Source of the DNA: Halopseudomonas pelagia
GTDB taxonomy: Bacteria; Pseudomonadota; Gammaproteobacteria; Pseudomonadales; Pseudomonadaceae
Assembly (NCBI RefSeq): GCF_009497895.1
Contig: NZ_CP033116.1
Coordinates: 3,348,001 to 3,412,000 of the forward strand
Length of the DNA stretch: 64,000 nt
Direction: 5' to 3'
Within the stretch, counting starts at the first letter, position 1, and the number at the start of each line of letters is the position of its first letter. The position numbers were made by a program, and so were the translations under genes. The notes below the pieces were generated by a model. The model saw only the letters and a program-made list of their open reading frames with translations. It had not been told where the DNA came from and ran no database searches. This document shows, in pieces, positions 36,300 through 45,677 of this stretch.

Positions 36300-37178
36300 C
36301 TAATCACCTCGCAAGCAGGCGCTTAAATCAACGCTTCCATGAAAAACATCTTTTAAATAGAGAACAAAACCAAAAGGCATGAAAAAATAAGGTACAGAAA
36401 ACGAGCGCATCAATCTTCCTTTAAACAACCTGAAGCGCCACCAGTTAACTCCCGACTTAAACCTCTCAAAATAGCTAAGATTGTTTTCTATATATTTATT
36501 TTCATAAACATATAGAGTAGAATTAAAATACCGATGCCTGCTTACAACACTACTATCAGTAAGACCGCCTGGTAAATACTCAGCAATATAACCTTTATAA
36601 TTTAAAAACTTTGTCTTACCCAAGTGACCAATTGCTAAAAACAAGGGCGACTCAGCCATAAATTTCTCGCCGTCGAAAACAGGAAAACGGTAATTAAATA
36701 TTGCGTTTTTTCGAAAAATATCAGCATTATCATTAGCAAGCTTAGAGTTAATCAGATCGAAATAACTGTCAAAGCTATTTGGAAAGCACTCTCCTAAAAG
36801 CCTGCCTTCATTATTAATTTGCAACATTCTAATTGAAACATATTCTGAAGAGAGGTTGCGAACCTCATTAAGAATAACTTCGATACAGTCACTAACCAAC
36901 ATATCGTCACTATCAACAATAAATATCCATTCATTGTTTTCTTCATTAGAAAACCCCGCATTCAATGCACTGTGCTTTCCTGCATTATCCTGCCTAAAAT
37001 AACGAACACTAAGCAATCCTTGATTAATAAATCTTTCTATTAATTCTGGCGTCTGGTCAGTGCTACCATCATCAACAATTAGCCACTCAAAATCTTTTGA
37101 TGTCTGATTAACCAAAGACTGGTAAAGCTTGATCAGCTCATTCTTTCTATTAAACGTGGGCGTTAAAACAGTAATCAT
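36300..37178 (-). CDS. Glycosyltransferase family 2
   Basis: The 292-residue GT-A enzyme has an N-terminal strand ITVLTPTFNRKNELIKLYQSL, the nucleotide-binding DWLIVDDGSTDQT-type motif (WLIVDDGSTDQTPELI) and WIFIVDSDDML, the DXD-like metal site. RYFRQDNAGKHSALNAGF is typical of GT2. I chose ATG 37178, which has GAGGTGCGT upstream, over an upstream start that would add eight residues. It transfers a sugar onto the lipid-linked repeat unit; donor and linkage cannot be read. The codon use is AT-rich. Confidence 0.9.
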   Translation of the reverse strand: MITVLTPTFNRKNELIKLYQSLVNQTSKDFEWLIVDDGSTDQTPELIERFINQGLLSVRYFRQDNAGKHSALNAGFSNEENNEWIFIVDSDDMLVSDCIEVILNEVRNLSSEYVSIRMLQINNEGRLLGECFPNSFDSYFDLINSKLANDNADIFRKNAIFNYRFPVFDGEKFMAESPLFLAIGHLGKTKFLNYKGYIAEYLPGGLTDSSVVSRHRYFNSTLYVYENKYIENNLSYFERFKSGVNWWRFRLFKGRLMRSFSVPYFFMPFGFVLYLKDVFHGSVDLSACLRGD

Positions 37179-37274
37179 ACGCACCTCAAAAAAGACTGCC
37201 ATCCAAACAACTTAAATACATGCAAACCATAACTGTCACACTCCCAGGATTTAAGACCAACAGACAGCCAAAAA

Positions 37275-38291
37275 TCAGACACTTACAGTTCCGCGATAGA
37301 CATTAACAAATAGGCCAATTAACACAGCAACCCAATAGAATTTTTTAACAACTGGAAAAGCAATGACAACGTATAAAAACAAACCAAAGAAAGCGTATAT
37401 CCAAGAATTCAACACATATCTATTAGAATATGCCCCCCACCCAAGAAGTAGGAAAGGAATCATAGAGATCAAAACAAAGACCAGATACACTCTAGCTTTA
37501 ACGTTTTTCAGTGCATATAGAAATATAGGAACCACAAGCACAAAACTAAAAGCGTAAAAGTCGTAGCGAACCCCTCTCTTATATTCTGCATGACTAGCAT
37601 AACTACTAACCACCTCCCAAACAGGAATATAAAAAAACTCAGATAGGCGTTTTACAACTAGCTCGGAAAAGCCCAGCAAATAAAGAATACTTAATATTAC
37701 AAATATAAATACTGCCAAATAAAAGCTCTTCCCAAAAAATATTCGCGTATAAAAAAAAACAACATAAAATGGAAGAATTAAGATGGTACTGTAATGAAAA
37801 CCAATAGCTAAAATTAACAAACTTACCGACAAGCGCTTTCTATCTTCTAATAAATATAGAAAAGACAAAAGAAGACAGAGCAACGACAATCCTTGCCTTA
37901 TTGCATTAACATGCAACTGAATGACAAAGGGTACCATTACCATTAACCCGAATATCAGAAATGCGCTCTTCAGCTGAGCTCTTTCATTATTGAAATTGCT
38001 TACAGCCACACCCGCCACTTTAAGAGCTGACAAGTACATAAGTGAATACAACGTTAGCGATATGATAAAAAATATTAAAGTAGGCCCCATACCCAACACA
38101 TACATGGGATAAAGAAATAACTCAAACCCAAGCTCGCTGTCACCTATGCACTTACAGGCGGCACCTGAAATAAATGTATTAGTATAGTTTATTGTATCGG
38201 TTCCGACAGAAACATCCCTGTCACCTACAAGATACGATGAAAGCACTATTAACAAAAACAAAAAAGCAGTATCTAGTTTGTTTTTTGTCAC
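37275..38291 (-). CDS. EpsG-family membrane protein, probable Wzy polysaccharide polymerase
   Basis: The 338-residue hydrophobic protein has about ten predicted membrane segments. The early motif YLVGDRDVSVGTDTINY and LHVNAIRQGLSLLCLLLSF, followed by LILAIGFHYSTILILPFY, are the hallmark of the EpsG/Wzy group. In Wzx/Wzy pathways the polymerase joins repeat units at the periplasmic face. The start is GTG with GAGG upstream. It is encoded downstream of wzx with a 404-bp gap between them that contains possible gene debris. Confidence 0.83.
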   Translation of the reverse strand: MTKNKLDTAFLFLLIVLSSYLVGDRDVSVGTDTINYTNTFISGAACKCIGDSELGFELFLYPMYVLGMGPTLIFFIISLTLYSLMYLSALKVAGVAVSNFNNERAQLKSAFLIFGLMVMVPFVIQLHVNAIRQGLSLLCLLLSFLYLLEDRKRLSVSLLILAIGFHYSTILILPFYVVFFYTRIFFGKSFYLAVFIFVILSILYLLGFSELVVKRLSEFFYIPVWEVVSSYASHAEYKRGVRYDFYAFSFVLVVPIFLYALKNVKARVYLVFVLISMIPFLLLGWGAYSNRYVLNSWIYAFFGLFLYVVIAFPVVKKFYWVAVLIGLFVNVYRGTVSV

Positions 38292-38695
38292 AACAACCTC
38301 GATATTATTTTAATAAACGGCCACCAGCTTTTGATTCAATTCATTAAATCAGCCGCTGTTGATAATTTGGTTATTTAGGGACAGCATGCATGCTTACTCA
38401 TTATCAATGATCCTCCTACCCGTCAAGTTAGCCCTTTCGGTCACTCGTCGATTAAACAGACTTGGTAAATTCATCCAAGATGCATCCCCCTCCCAATACT
38501 CACGCGACGTCAGGTCATGAACATCAGGCTTTACCAGTTGCAACTCATTTAAAGTCGCATCATTACTTCTGGACGAAAATCTCTACCCGACTTAGCTTCT
38601 ATTAGCCCCCAAAACAATTATGCTTCTTGCATGCTGATAAAACTCAAAAATCGGCATTTCCTGGTATCCATATCAATTATCTATTCGACACTATA
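38292..38695. other. Gap between wzx and wzy with a possible decayed coding fragment
   Basis: No intact gene is present. On the minus strand one frame is open for 62 codons (38582 down to the TAA at 38394-38396) and reads as plausible protein (VKPDVHDLTSREYWEGD, then WMNLPSLFNRRVTERA). Just upstream, two other frames read SIIVLGANRS and EAKSGRDFRPEVMMRL before stopping. Frame-broken protein-like pieces in an AT-rich gap suggest a pseudogene remnant. I cannot name the family. Confidence 0.4.
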
Positions 38696-40201
38696 TTAAA
38701 AAAATCCTGAAAGTTCTCTTTTAAAGCGGAGTACACCCAGTAACAACAAGATTATAGAAACAAGAACCATCAGGCCCAACGCCTGATAATCTCCGCCGCC
38801 GCCTTTTGCATAATGACTGGTAAAATAAATTGGCAAAATACTAATAATCGACATAAAAGAAACTACTTTAAGTCCTACTTTGAAAGATTTAGATAGATAC
38901 CTATATCTTTTGACCATGAAATAAACTGTACCTACCAGTGAGAGCACGTTGTATGTTAACCATGCATAAGCAGCACCCACCACGCCTAAGTAACTTACAA
39001 GACCCCATAAACAAACCAAGTAAACTGGTGCCAAATACAAATTCAGCCTTAGTACTAACGACGTCCAACGATTTGCAAGCTGCAACGCAAATGGTATTAT
39101 CAACACCGACTGGATAGCAGTTCCTAACATTAATATAGGTAGTATTTTTGCGGCCCCAGAAGCCAAGTCCTGGTCAAACAAAACTCTCATTGTGATTTCG
39201 CTAAACATCCAAACTACAGAGCATAATATAATCATCAGTATAACAACTCCGCAGATCGCTGAAGTAAAGACCTGCTCGAGTTTCAAAACATTATTTTTTG
39301 CCACATCTATTGAAAACCTAGGGAAAATTACAGAATACAATGCTGATGAGCAAATATAAGGTAGCGCTGCTACAGTGGCAGCCAAAGAATATGCAGCATA
39401 GTCACCCAGAGCAACAGCACCTGATAAATATAACTTATCTGATTGAACAACTAAAACAGAGGTTATTGATAAAACAAATATATTTACGCTATATGCGCCT
39501 CCGCTGACGATGTATCTAAACCCAAATCGAGACTCGATTACAACCGACCACTCTTTTCTATATACAAAATAAATCAAAGCTCCTAGATATAAACATTGGC
39601 ACAAAACCTGGGCCGCAAAATACCCTGCTACATTTATTTCCTTGGCAAACAGATAAATAAATGCAACCACACCAACTGTTCGTGCTATAGAGTAGAGCGA
39701 ATAGAGCATGCTCATTTCCACTTGCTGCTCTCGTCCTACAAGCGCTCCTTGAGCCACAACAACTATGAAGTTAATTCCTACAAAAGCCCCAATCCACCTT
39801 ATTGAGTTCGCAACAACAGCAACAGACAAATCTTCAGCCACCAGCCAATTGTTCGCGACTAAATCGGCAAGCGCATTCACGGAAACAGCAACTACCCCCC
39901 CTATTAATGCAAAGCAAATAATATAAGAATTTATCATGCCATACGAATGAGAGAAATATCTTTTGGGAGCATAACTGTATCGCTTTTCAAGCTTTGCCAG
40001 CTTATTTATCAAATTACTGGTCAGGCCACCTTCAAGAATCATCACCACCATTACGACTGTATTAAAAAAGCCAATTAATCCTATACCCTCAGCTCCAAAT
40101 ATTTTAGCTAAAAAGGGTAGTGCTATTAAGCTAGTAACTGCAAAAATCAGACGTCCTGTAAAACTTGCAAAAAAAAGCTTTTTTAAGCTCTTTGCTTTCA
40201 T
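38696..40201 (-). CDS. wzx: Polysaccharide flippase, Wzx family
   Basis: The 501-residue integral membrane protein has about twelve to fourteen membrane segments. It begins with the usual FFASFTGRLIFAVTSLIALP and KIFGAEGIGLIGFFNTVV of the MOP/PST exporter superfamily. A central cytoplasmic stretch includes LVVQSDKLYLSGAVALGDYA. Wzx flips the undecaprenyl-linked repeat unit across the inner membrane. Its start overlaps the stop of the glycosyltransferase gene upstream by four bases. Base composition is AT-rich. Confidence 0.92.
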   Translation of the reverse strand: MKAKSLKKLFFASFTGRLIFAVTSLIALPFLAKIFGAEGIGLIGFFNTVVMVVMILEGGLTSNLINKLAKLEKRYSYAPKRYFSHSYGMINSYIICFALIGGVVAVSVNALADLVANNWLVAEDLSVAVVANSIRWIGAFVGINFIVVVAQGALVGREQQVEMSMLYSLYSIARTVGVVAFIYLFAKEINVAGYFAAQVLCQCLYLGALIYFVYRKEWSVVIESRFGFRYIVSGGAYSVNIFVLSITSVLVVQSDKLYLSGAVALGDYAAYSLAATVAALPYICSSALYSVIFPRFSIDVAKNNVLKLEQVFTSAICGVVILMIILCSVVWMFSEITMRVLFDQDLASGAAKILPILMLGTAIQSVLIIPFALQLANRWTSLVLRLNLYLAPVYLVCLWGLVSYLGVVGAAYAWLTYNVLSLVGTVYFMVKRYRYLSKSFKVGLKVVSFMSIISILPIYFTSHYAKGGGGDYQALGLMVLVSIILLLLGVLRFKRELSGFF

Positions 40202-41466
40202 TTAGCAGTCGCAGTGAAATTAATATTAGGGTAATTCGATGCTATATAAGCATCGAATTCATTTCGTGCTAACGCCACGTCGTCGACAATCGCTACAATA
40301 TTTTGACCGTTACTTGCGCTAGGGCGCATTAACCGCTTTAGTCTTGCCCGGCTAATTTCAAATATTAGTACCATCAACTCCTTTAGTATCGCTGTCAATT
40401 CAACACCACCATTTTTTCTTACCATTTTCCAAGATTCAATAATATACGGATAATAAGAAGTGTGTCTTATAAAACATAAAGCATAAAGCCTTGCCAAGTT
40501 AGTTTTATCTAGCCAACTATTATTTCCAGTTCCTACGAGTGTCTCCCAAGCAGCTTGACTCCAAACAGTTTCAACGCTAAAGAATTTTGGGATTTCAGAT
40601 GGCCAAACGAGACTCTTAAATGGTGTGATATGCGGATCGCTCGAAAGGTCCCCTTTATGCTTACCCTGGGCACTTCTCCCACTATTACTTCCTCCTGCAG
40701 ATCCAGGCAAAGTAAAGGGATAATCGACAATATGATAATGCCCTCCCTCTAGAGACAAGGCTATAGATGACGAAATGTCAGGACTAACACCAAAAAAAAT
40801 CTTTCCGTTTTTCAAACGCAAATCATCTAGTATCTTTTTACTGACTAATCCATGATAGAGCTTAGGTAAGTGTTCTGTACCTTGGCAGGCCATTTTTAAA
40901 GTCTTCCTGAGACCCTCATGGCAATCACGCTGCTCTATGTGCCCATCGAAATCTTTAATATAGATACGTCCAGCATGAACATTTCCATAGAAGCGCGATC
41001 TGAAATCCGGCCAATAGTAAGAGGCGTTTGCTTTGGGGGTTATCAGATTAATGTAGTTCACTTTAGCATACTTAGCGACCTCCAGCACTTTCTCCGAGAC
41101 AGTATCGTCATCTCCAATCACTGATATATATTCACCTTCAGCTAAAGCAAGAGCTCTTTCGTAGTTCTCAGTCATAGACAAAGTTCCAGACCAATGCACG
41201 TATTTTAGTCGATGATCTTCTTGCTTTGCAGCCCACTTTTTTAAATCACAACTATCATTACTTGTATCATGCACTACAATCTGGATTTCTTCGGAAATCA
41301 TACTGAGCATACTTTTGATGCATGGCACAGCGTAACTCGAACGGTTATGCGTTGGAACAACTATCGAAACTAAGTATCTTGAGTTCATTATCTGAAGAAT
41401 CTTTTTTAAATTTGAATTATATCTACGATCCGTGTAAACCGTAAACGATAGGTTAACTTTCGACAC
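40198..41466 (-). CDS. Glycosyltransferase family 2
   Basis: The 422-residue protein has a GT2 core: YLVSIVVPTHNRSSYAVPCI, IQIVVHDTSND and EGEYISVIGDDDTVS, the acidic metal-binding site. The C-terminal 150 residues are helical without recognisable domains. The start is unsure: GTG 41466 begins a 26-residue extension that is not typical, while ATG 41388 starts directly at the GT2 core. It is the second gene after glmS2 on the minus strand and couples into wzx by a four-base overlap. Confidence 0.87.
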   Translation of the reverse strand: MSKVNLSFTVYTDRRYNSNLKKILQIMNSRYLVSIVVPTHNRSSYAVPCIKSMLSMISEEIQIVVHDTSNDSCDLKKWAAKQEDHRLKYVHWSGTLSMTENYERALALAEGEYISVIGDDDTVSEKVLEVAKYAKVNYINLITPKANASYYWPDFRSRFYGNVHAGRIYIKDFDGHIEQRDCHEGLRKTLKMACQGTEHLPKLYHGLVSKKILDDLRLKNGKIFFGVSPDISSSIALSLEGGHYHIVDYPFTLPGSAGGSNSGRSAQGKHKGDLSSDPHITPFKSLVWPSEIPKFFSVETVWSQAAWETLVGTGNNSWLDKTNLARLYALCFIRHTSYYPYIIESWKMVRKNGGVELTAILKELMVLIFEISRARLKRLMRPSASNGQNIVAIVDDVALARNEFDAYIASNYPNINFTATAK

Positions 41467-41545
41467 TAAGCCCGCTTTAAACTTAACGACTTGTGACTAT
41501 CTCTTTTAATAAGCTTAAAGCTTATCAGGAAAATGTCACATACGC

Positions 41546-43375
41546 CTATTCTACTGTTACCGACTTAGCCAAGTTTCTGGGTTTGTCTACGTCTGTTCCT
41601 TTTACCAGCGCAACATGGTAGCTGAGTAGTTGCAATGGGATGGTATAAACAATGGGAGAAATGCTCTCATATACCCATGGCAGTTTTATGTGGGTAATAC
41701 CGTCGCCGTTATCCAGGTCTGCCCGTTCACAGGCAAAATTGATTAACTGTCCGCCACGGGCGCGGACTTCCTGGAGGTTGGATTTGAGCTTTTCCAACAG
41801 GCTGTCGCTCGGTGCGACGCTGACCACAGGCATATCTTCATCTACCAAGGCCAGAGGGCCATGTTTCAGCTCGCCTGCGGCGTAAGCTTCAGCATGAATG
41901 TAAGAGATCTCTTTCAACTTGAGCGCTCCTTCCATCGCAATGGGGTAATGCGTACCGCGGCCAAGGAAAAGCGCGTGGTGTTTATTCGCAAAACTGTAAG
42001 CCAAATTCTCGATAACTCCGTCCAGTTCAAGCACTTGCTCAATCAGTTTGGGTAAGCCGCGCAGAGCACGGATATTGGCGGCGATCATATCCGGAGCACG
42101 ATCCCGCTCTTGAGCGAGTGCTGTGGTTAGCCAGAGAAGTGCTACCAATTGAGTAGTAAATGCTTTGGTGGAGGCAACACCGATCTCGGGGCCAGCGTGA
42201 GTTAGTAAGCGCCAATCTGCCTCGCGTACCAGAGAGCTGCCAGCCACATTACAGATTGCCAGCGTGCCCAGGTAACCTTGTTTTTTGGCGTAGCGCAGAG
42301 CAGCCAAAGTGTCGGCTGTTTCACCCGACTGGGAGAGTGTAATCAGCAAAGTGCCCTCAGGCACGGAGACACTGCGGTAGCGGTATTCACTGGCGACTTC
42401 TACCTGGCAGGGCAGCCCGGTCTGTTCTTCAAGCCAATAACGCGCAACCAGGCCAGCATGGTAGCTTGTGCCGCAAGCAACGATATGGATATTCCGCACG
42501 TCCTTCAGGCGGCTTTCCGCATCGGGGCCGAGCACGGCGGTCAGTACGCGATCTTCACCCAGCAAACCGGCGAGTGTGTCGGTGACCGCACGGGGCTGCT
42601 CGTAAATCTCTTTGAGCATAAAGTGGCGGTACTCGCCTTTATCCAGACTATGAGCTGCATGTGCATAGCGTTGCACCGGATAAGTCATGCTGCGGTTCTG
42701 GCTGTTCCAGATCTCGCAGCTATTCAACGTAAGCCGCGCGTGATCGCCTTCCTCCAGATAAATAAACTGATCCGTGACCTGCAGCAAGGCCAGAGGGTCG
42801 GACGCGATAAAATGTTCTTCACTCCCCTCGCCTATTACCAGCGGACTGCCCATACGCGCGCAATACAGCGTGCTGGGTTCATCCTGATGGATAACTCCCA
42901 ATGCATAGGCGCCACGCAGCTCTTCCAGCGTGCTACGTAACGCGCTGAGCATATCCGGCTTGTGGGAATAATGGTGTGCCAGCAGATGGGCTACCACTTC
43001 CGTATCGGTATCGGAGGTGAACTCGTAGCCCTGGGATTGCAGCCGGGTGCGGAGGGAATGATGATTTTCGATGATGCCGTTGTGCACTACTGCCAAGCGC
43101 TCTGACAAATGCGGGTGCGCATTGCGCTCAGAGGGCTTGCCATGGGTAGCCCAGCGGGTATGAGCAATGCCGAGGTGACCGTTGGCAGTATTGGATTCCA
43201 GCGCCTGCTCCAGCTCAGCCACTTTGCCCATGGCGCGGGTGCGTTTTATACCGTTGCCATCATCCAGAACAGCAACGCCAGCGGAATCGTAACCGCGGTA
43301 CTCCAGGCGACGCAGGCCTTCAATCAATATGGGTGTGATATTGCGCAGTGCGACTGCGCCAACTATTCCGCACAT
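41546..43375 (-). CDS. glmS: Glutamine--fructose-6-phosphate aminotransferase (second copy)
   Basis: This is a second complete GlmS of 609 residues, the same length as the copy at 685-2514. It retains the Cys nucleophile (MCGIVGAVALRN), the SQSGETADT sugar-phosphate loop, LGRGTHYPIAMEGALK and the LAKSVTVE end. The two proteins are very similar, with scattered substitutions, so this is an old duplication or acquisition rather than a recent copy. AAGGAAGAACC precedes the ATG. It is the first gene of the minus-strand polysaccharide locus and would raise glucosamine-6-phosphate supply when that locus is on. The leader carries an ops element, so it probably marks the operon's 5' end. Confidence 0.96.
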   Translation of the reverse strand: MCGIVGAVALRNITPILIEGLRRLEYRGYDSAGVAVLDDGNGIKRTRAMGKVAELEQALESNTANGHLGIAHTRWATHGKPSERNAHPHLSERLAVVHNGIIENHHSLRTRLQSQGYEFTSDTDTEVVAHLLAHHYSHKPDMLSALRSTLEELRGAYALGVIHQDEPSTLYCARMGSPLVIGEGSEEHFIASDPLALLQVTDQFIYLEEGDHARLTLNSCEIWNSQNRSMTYPVQRYAHAAHSLDKGEYRHFMLKEIYEQPRAVTDTLAGLLGEDRVLTAVLGPDAESRLKDVRNIHIVACGTSYHAGLVARYWLEEQTGLPCQVEVASEYRYRSVSVPEGTLLITLSQSGETADTLAALRYAKKQGYLGTLAICNVAGSSLVREADWRLLTHAGPEIGVASTKAFTTQLVALLWLTTALAQERDRAPDMIAANIRALRGLPKLIEQVLELDGVIENLAYSFANKHHALFLGRGTHYPIAMEGALKLKEISYIHAEAYAAGELKHGPLALVDEDMPVVSVAPSDSLLEKLKSNLQEVRARGGQLINFACERADLDNGDGITHIKLPWVYESISPIVYTIPLQLLSYHVALVKGTDVDKPRNLAKSVTVE

Positions 43376-43439
43376 TTCCGTGGTTCTTCCTTGGTTGTAT
43401 TGGCATTCAGCTGCTGCGGCCAAGAGCGCTCTCAAGCAC

Positions 43440-43448
43440 GCTACCGCC
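43440..43448 (-). promoter_or_regulatory. ops element (RfaH recruitment site, JUMPstart core) in the glmS2 leader
   Basis: Read on the minus strand the sequence is GGGGCGGTAGCGTGCTT, containing the perfect ops core GGCGGTAG followed by CGT. It lies 64 bases upstream of the glmS2 ATG in the sense orientation. In enterobacteria and Vibrio, ops pauses RNA polymerase and loads RfaH, which prevents Rho termination in long O-antigen, capsule and LPS operons. The position before a roughly 19-kb polysaccharide gene string fits that role well. Confidence 0.8.
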
Positions 43449-43935
43449 CCAAGATTTAGTGTCGATTTCTTGAGGACCATGGCCAGCAGCGGTATAAAAA
43501 TCAGTAAATCCACATCACACCGCCGGTTGGTCCGGCAGTGTCAGCGGCTCTGTGACCGCTCTTATTTCATATAGTTTGGTAAGGGCTGGATATTCAGGCG
43601 GTCACGGAATCCGCCTGTATTCGCCGAATGGCTGTTAGCCGCCGATCATATTTTTGGATAGCTATACTGGATGAACTCAGCACGTGGTAATTCACTAGCC
43701 GATTGCCAGGCAAAGGCCTGTTCTGATGTGAAAATGACATCCTGTCCCCTTCTTCCCGTTAAATGCATGCGCAACGAGCGCTCACGCCGCCTCGATCCAG
43801 CCGCCATAGAGGCTTTAAAGGTCGGCGATGTTAACTGTGGGAATAGGCAATTTACAAGTCTTGACAGCGTTATAATGGCTAATTGGGACAGTCGGGTGGC
43901 CTCAGTTGCCATAATGGCAGAAAGGCATAAAGCTC
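43449..43935. other. Regulatory spacer between glmS2 and the MBL-fold gene
   Basis: No gene is convincing here: short frames exist on both strands but none resembles a known protein. On the minus strand it should hold the promoter of the polysaccharide operon. A perfect 7-bp-stem inverted repeat (CAGGCGG at 43595-43601, CCGCCTG at 43611-43617) and a smaller hairpin near 43545-43562 sharing GGTCAC lie upstream of the ops site. They could be operator or leader structures. Confidence 0.45.
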
Positions 43936-45399
43936 TTATTCAGTAGGAATAATGATTGATACTTCCCGGCCCTTTTTAGCGGATTGGGCCTGCAACACTG
44001 TCGCAAGCTCTGCCTTGGCTGCCTGATCGCCATGGACCAATCTGACTTCCTGCGGCCCATGACGCATTCCCGTTATAAAACCCACCAGACCCTTTTGATC
44101 GGCATGGGCCGAGTAGCCGCCCAAGGTATATACGCTGGCTTTGATCGGATAGCGCTCTCCGTCCAGCTCAACATAGCCGCCTTGTGGTCCATATTGTTGA
44201 ATGGCTCTGCCGGGAGTGCCTTGGGCTTGGTAACCGACGAAGACCACGTTGTGCCGTGAGTCGCCGAGCATGGCCTTTAGGTAATTGACTACGCGGCCGG
44301 CATTGCACATGCCGCTGCCGGTAATGACGATGGCGGGTTGGCGGGTATGAGCTAGACGGTTGACCATTGCCTGGTGCTGGGCGTGGGTTTCAACTGTAAG
44401 CAGTTGCTCGAAGCCTAGAGGTTTACGGCCCTGGGTTACCCGCTTGAGGGCTTCTTGGGCCCACCAGGGTTTTAGTTGGCGGTAGAGCTTGGTGAAGCGG
44501 GTGGCTAGAGGAGCGTCGAGAATAATAGGGAGGTCGTGCCAGGGTGACTTTTGAGCATTCTTTTTTGCTTGGGTGGTAATGATGTCTTCCAGTTCGTATA
44601 GCAGCTCCTGGGTGCGGCCGATGCTGAAGGCGGGAATGATGACCGTTCCGCCATCTGCAAGTGCACTTTCCAATACTTTCTGAAAACGGGCACGGCGGGT
44701 GTGACGGTTTTCGTGCAGGCGGTTGCCGTAGGTACTTTCCAGCACCACTATGTCTGCCCCCCACGGCGGCTTGGGTGCTGGCAGCATTGGCGCGTGGGGT
44801 GCGCCTAGGTCGCCTGAGAATACGATGCGGCGGCTGCGTTTCTCTTTTGGGTAATTTATATCGCACTCTATATAGGCGGAGCCAAGAATGTGGCCGGCGC
44901 GCTGAAAGCGAATGCGGCAGATTAAGTCAGCACGCTCCACCAGAGTGACCCATTGTTTATAGCGATGCCCTACCAGATGCTTACCTACTTGCTGCACAAA
45001 ACGATCAGCCAAAGCTTTATCACGTTTGATGCCGACCAGAAAGGCATCCTCTAATACGGTAGGCATTAATAAAGCGGAAGGTTCTGTGCAGTGGATAGGT
45101 TGTTTGAAGCCCGCCGCCACTAACCAGGGCAGCCGCCCTATATGGTCTATATGCACATGGGTGGCAATCAAGGCCCGCACGCTGTCTATGCTGAACTGCA
45201 CAGCCAGGGCATCAGCTCCTGCATCGCCACCGCCTGAGGTTTCCGCACCCTGGAACAAGCCGCAGTCGATCAGCAGGCTGTCTTCAGGGGTGAGCCATAG
45301 CTGATGACATGAGCCAGTAACGCCTTTGACGGCGCCATGATGCTGAATAAATGGAAAAGATTTTTCGGAAGATTGTGAAGCCGAAGTGTCAGCGGGCAT
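43936..45399 (-). CDS. MBL-fold beta-CASP ribonuclease-like protein
   Basis: The 487-residue metallo-beta-lactamase/beta-CASP protein is related to CPSF-73/Ysh1-type RNA-processing nucleases. The metal site is ATHVHIDHIGRLPWL, with VFSGDLG and YGGYSAHADQKGL as later metal motifs; beta-CASP motifs include VLESTYGNRLH, IPAFSIGRTQELLYELE and ITGSGMCNAGRVV. ATG 45399 follows AAAGGAGTTGCCC; a longer open frame upstream lacks domain content. It probably cuts RNA in the cytoplasm. It sits between the polysaccharide synthesis and export blocks, transcribed toward the former and divergent from wzb; there is no evident functional link. Confidence 0.9.
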   Translation of the reverse strand: MPADTSASQSSEKSFPFIQHHGAVKGVTGSCHQLWLTPEDSLLIDCGLFQGAETSGGGDAGADALAVQFSIDSVRALIATHVHIDHIGRLPWLVAAGFKQPIHCTEPSALLMPTVLEDAFLVGIKRDKALADRFVQQVGKHLVGHRYKQWVTLVERADLICRIRFQRAGHILGSAYIECDINYPKEKRSRRIVFSGDLGAPHAPMLPAPKPPWGADIVVLESTYGNRLHENRHTRRARFQKVLESALADGGTVIIPAFSIGRTQELLYELEDIITTQAKKNAQKSPWHDLPIILDAPLATRFTKLYRQLKPWWAQEALKRVTQGRKPLGFEQLLTVETHAQHQAMVNRLAHTRQPAIVITGSGMCNAGRVVNYLKAMLGDSRHNVVFVGYQAQGTPGRAIQQYGPQGGYVELDGERYPIKASVYTLGGYSAHADQKGLVGFITGMRHGPQEVRLVHGDQAAKAELATVLQAQSAKKGREVSIIIPTE

Positions 45400-45677
45400 G
45401 GGCAACTCCTTTGCCGATGAAAATGTGACGCCCAAAATAACGAGTCGAGCTGTGAATTGCTGAGACCTGCAGCACATTTTTGCGTAATGCGTTGGTTTGC
45501 AATGATAAATGCATGGCGCGTCAAGCCACTGACGGAAATCTGCCACTGGAAAGCGCCATCTTTTTAACATCAACGACCAACGTTGCTTGACCCTGTGAGC
45601 CCTAGAATCTAAAGTTGCGGCTTTTAAGAAGTCGCTGACCAAGCACCGGACAATCAAGCAAGCATGTTTACAAATCC

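Noticed and set aside
41508..41524. Palindrome ATAAGCTTAAAGCTTAT downstream of glmS2 as a terminator
   Set aside because: The loop would be a single base and no clear T run follows; it may be chance in AT-rich DNA.
43858..43876. TTGACA and TATAAT boxes near 43860
   Set aside because: They are only a few bases apart, far less than the 16-18 needed, so they cannot act together as a sigma-70 promoter.
43646..43946. Two overlapping small frames (88 and 91 codons) on opposite strands between glmS2 and the MBL gene
   Set aside because: Neither resembles a known protein nor has a good ribosome-binding site; the region is better explained as a regulatory spacer.
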